Shown in pieces: positions 43,629 through 44,915 of a stretch of DNA of 44,915 nt (its first letter is position 1; each line of letters begins with the position of its first letter). The stretch is from the NCBI GenBank assembly GCA_024640845.1, contig JAHEEE010000031.1, positions 1-44,915 of the forward strand, read 5' to 3'. Source of the stretch: Myxococcales bacterium. GTDB lineage: Bacteria > Myxococcota_A > Polyangia > Polyangiales > Houyiibacteriaceae. A program made the position numbers and the translations under genes. The notes beneath the pieces are model-generated. The model was given only the letters and a program-made list of their open reading frames with translations, did no database searches and was not told the DNA's origin.

Positions 43629-44915
<1,287 letters not shown>

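Overview
The window is a gene-dense, visibly GC-rich stretch of bacterial chromosome with almost exclusively core genes. Several traits suggest a member of the Myxococcota or a related deltaproteobacterial lineage. These are a very long TPR protein, an RpoH-like sigma factor beside it, dnaG-rpoD without rpsU, CdaA/CdaR in a Gram-negative, TamA/TamB-type outer-membrane genes, a CPBP protease resembling the myxobacterial MrtC type, and many lipoproteins. The assignment is inferred from gene content and protein character; no 16S gene or database match is available. I saw no insertion sequence, prophage, CRISPR array or integrase.

Layout, left part. Positions 1-1792 (minus) run DsbD-like thiol reductase -> Tat-exported HiPIP -> ABC ATPase (cut by the edge). 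A small membrane-protein gene (1863-2417) faces the 1691-residue TPR gene (2432-7507, minus), which lies behind an RpoH-like sigma-factor gene (7592-8428, minus). Upstream of the sigma gene is a striking cluster of heptamers in 11-bp phase. Next on the minus strand come an IscA/ErpA-type Fe-S carrier, YgfZ, biotin ligase, NadC and a CPBP protease. The strand then switches to dnaG-rpoD (12448-16133). A 566-bp gene-free stretch follows, holding a large imperfect palindrome, then a CAU tRNA and a coiled-coil zinc-ribbon gene.

Middle. ilvE (minus) diverges from yajC-secD-secF-recJ, which has a good sigma70-type promoter. A crotonase-family gene (minus) diverges from a small exported protein followed by tilS, ftsH, folP, cdaA and cdaR. 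The last three are tightly packed or overlapping. The run therefore joins tRNA-Ile2 modification, membrane proteolysis, folate synthesis and cyclic di-AMP synthesis. It ends in a hairpin that overlaps the cdaR stop.

Right part. On the minus strand tamA/bamA-like -> tamB-like -> glmM form a compact outer-membrane/cell-wall operon, so glmM converges on cdaA-cdaR instead of following it. Rightward come miaB and a VanZ-like gene. A 376-bp gap then holds a promoter-like sequence, two strong hairpins with C-rich loops, a T-run terminator (a candidate small RNA) and a truncated reading frame. Two lipoprotein genes (HAD phosphatase-like and unknown) follow, and lepA (minus) is cut by the right edge.

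The most unusual items are the putative C-rich-loop small RNA at about 41274-41397, the PhoB-box-like repeat array before the RpoH-like gene, the rpoD-distal palindrome, and the repositioned glmM.
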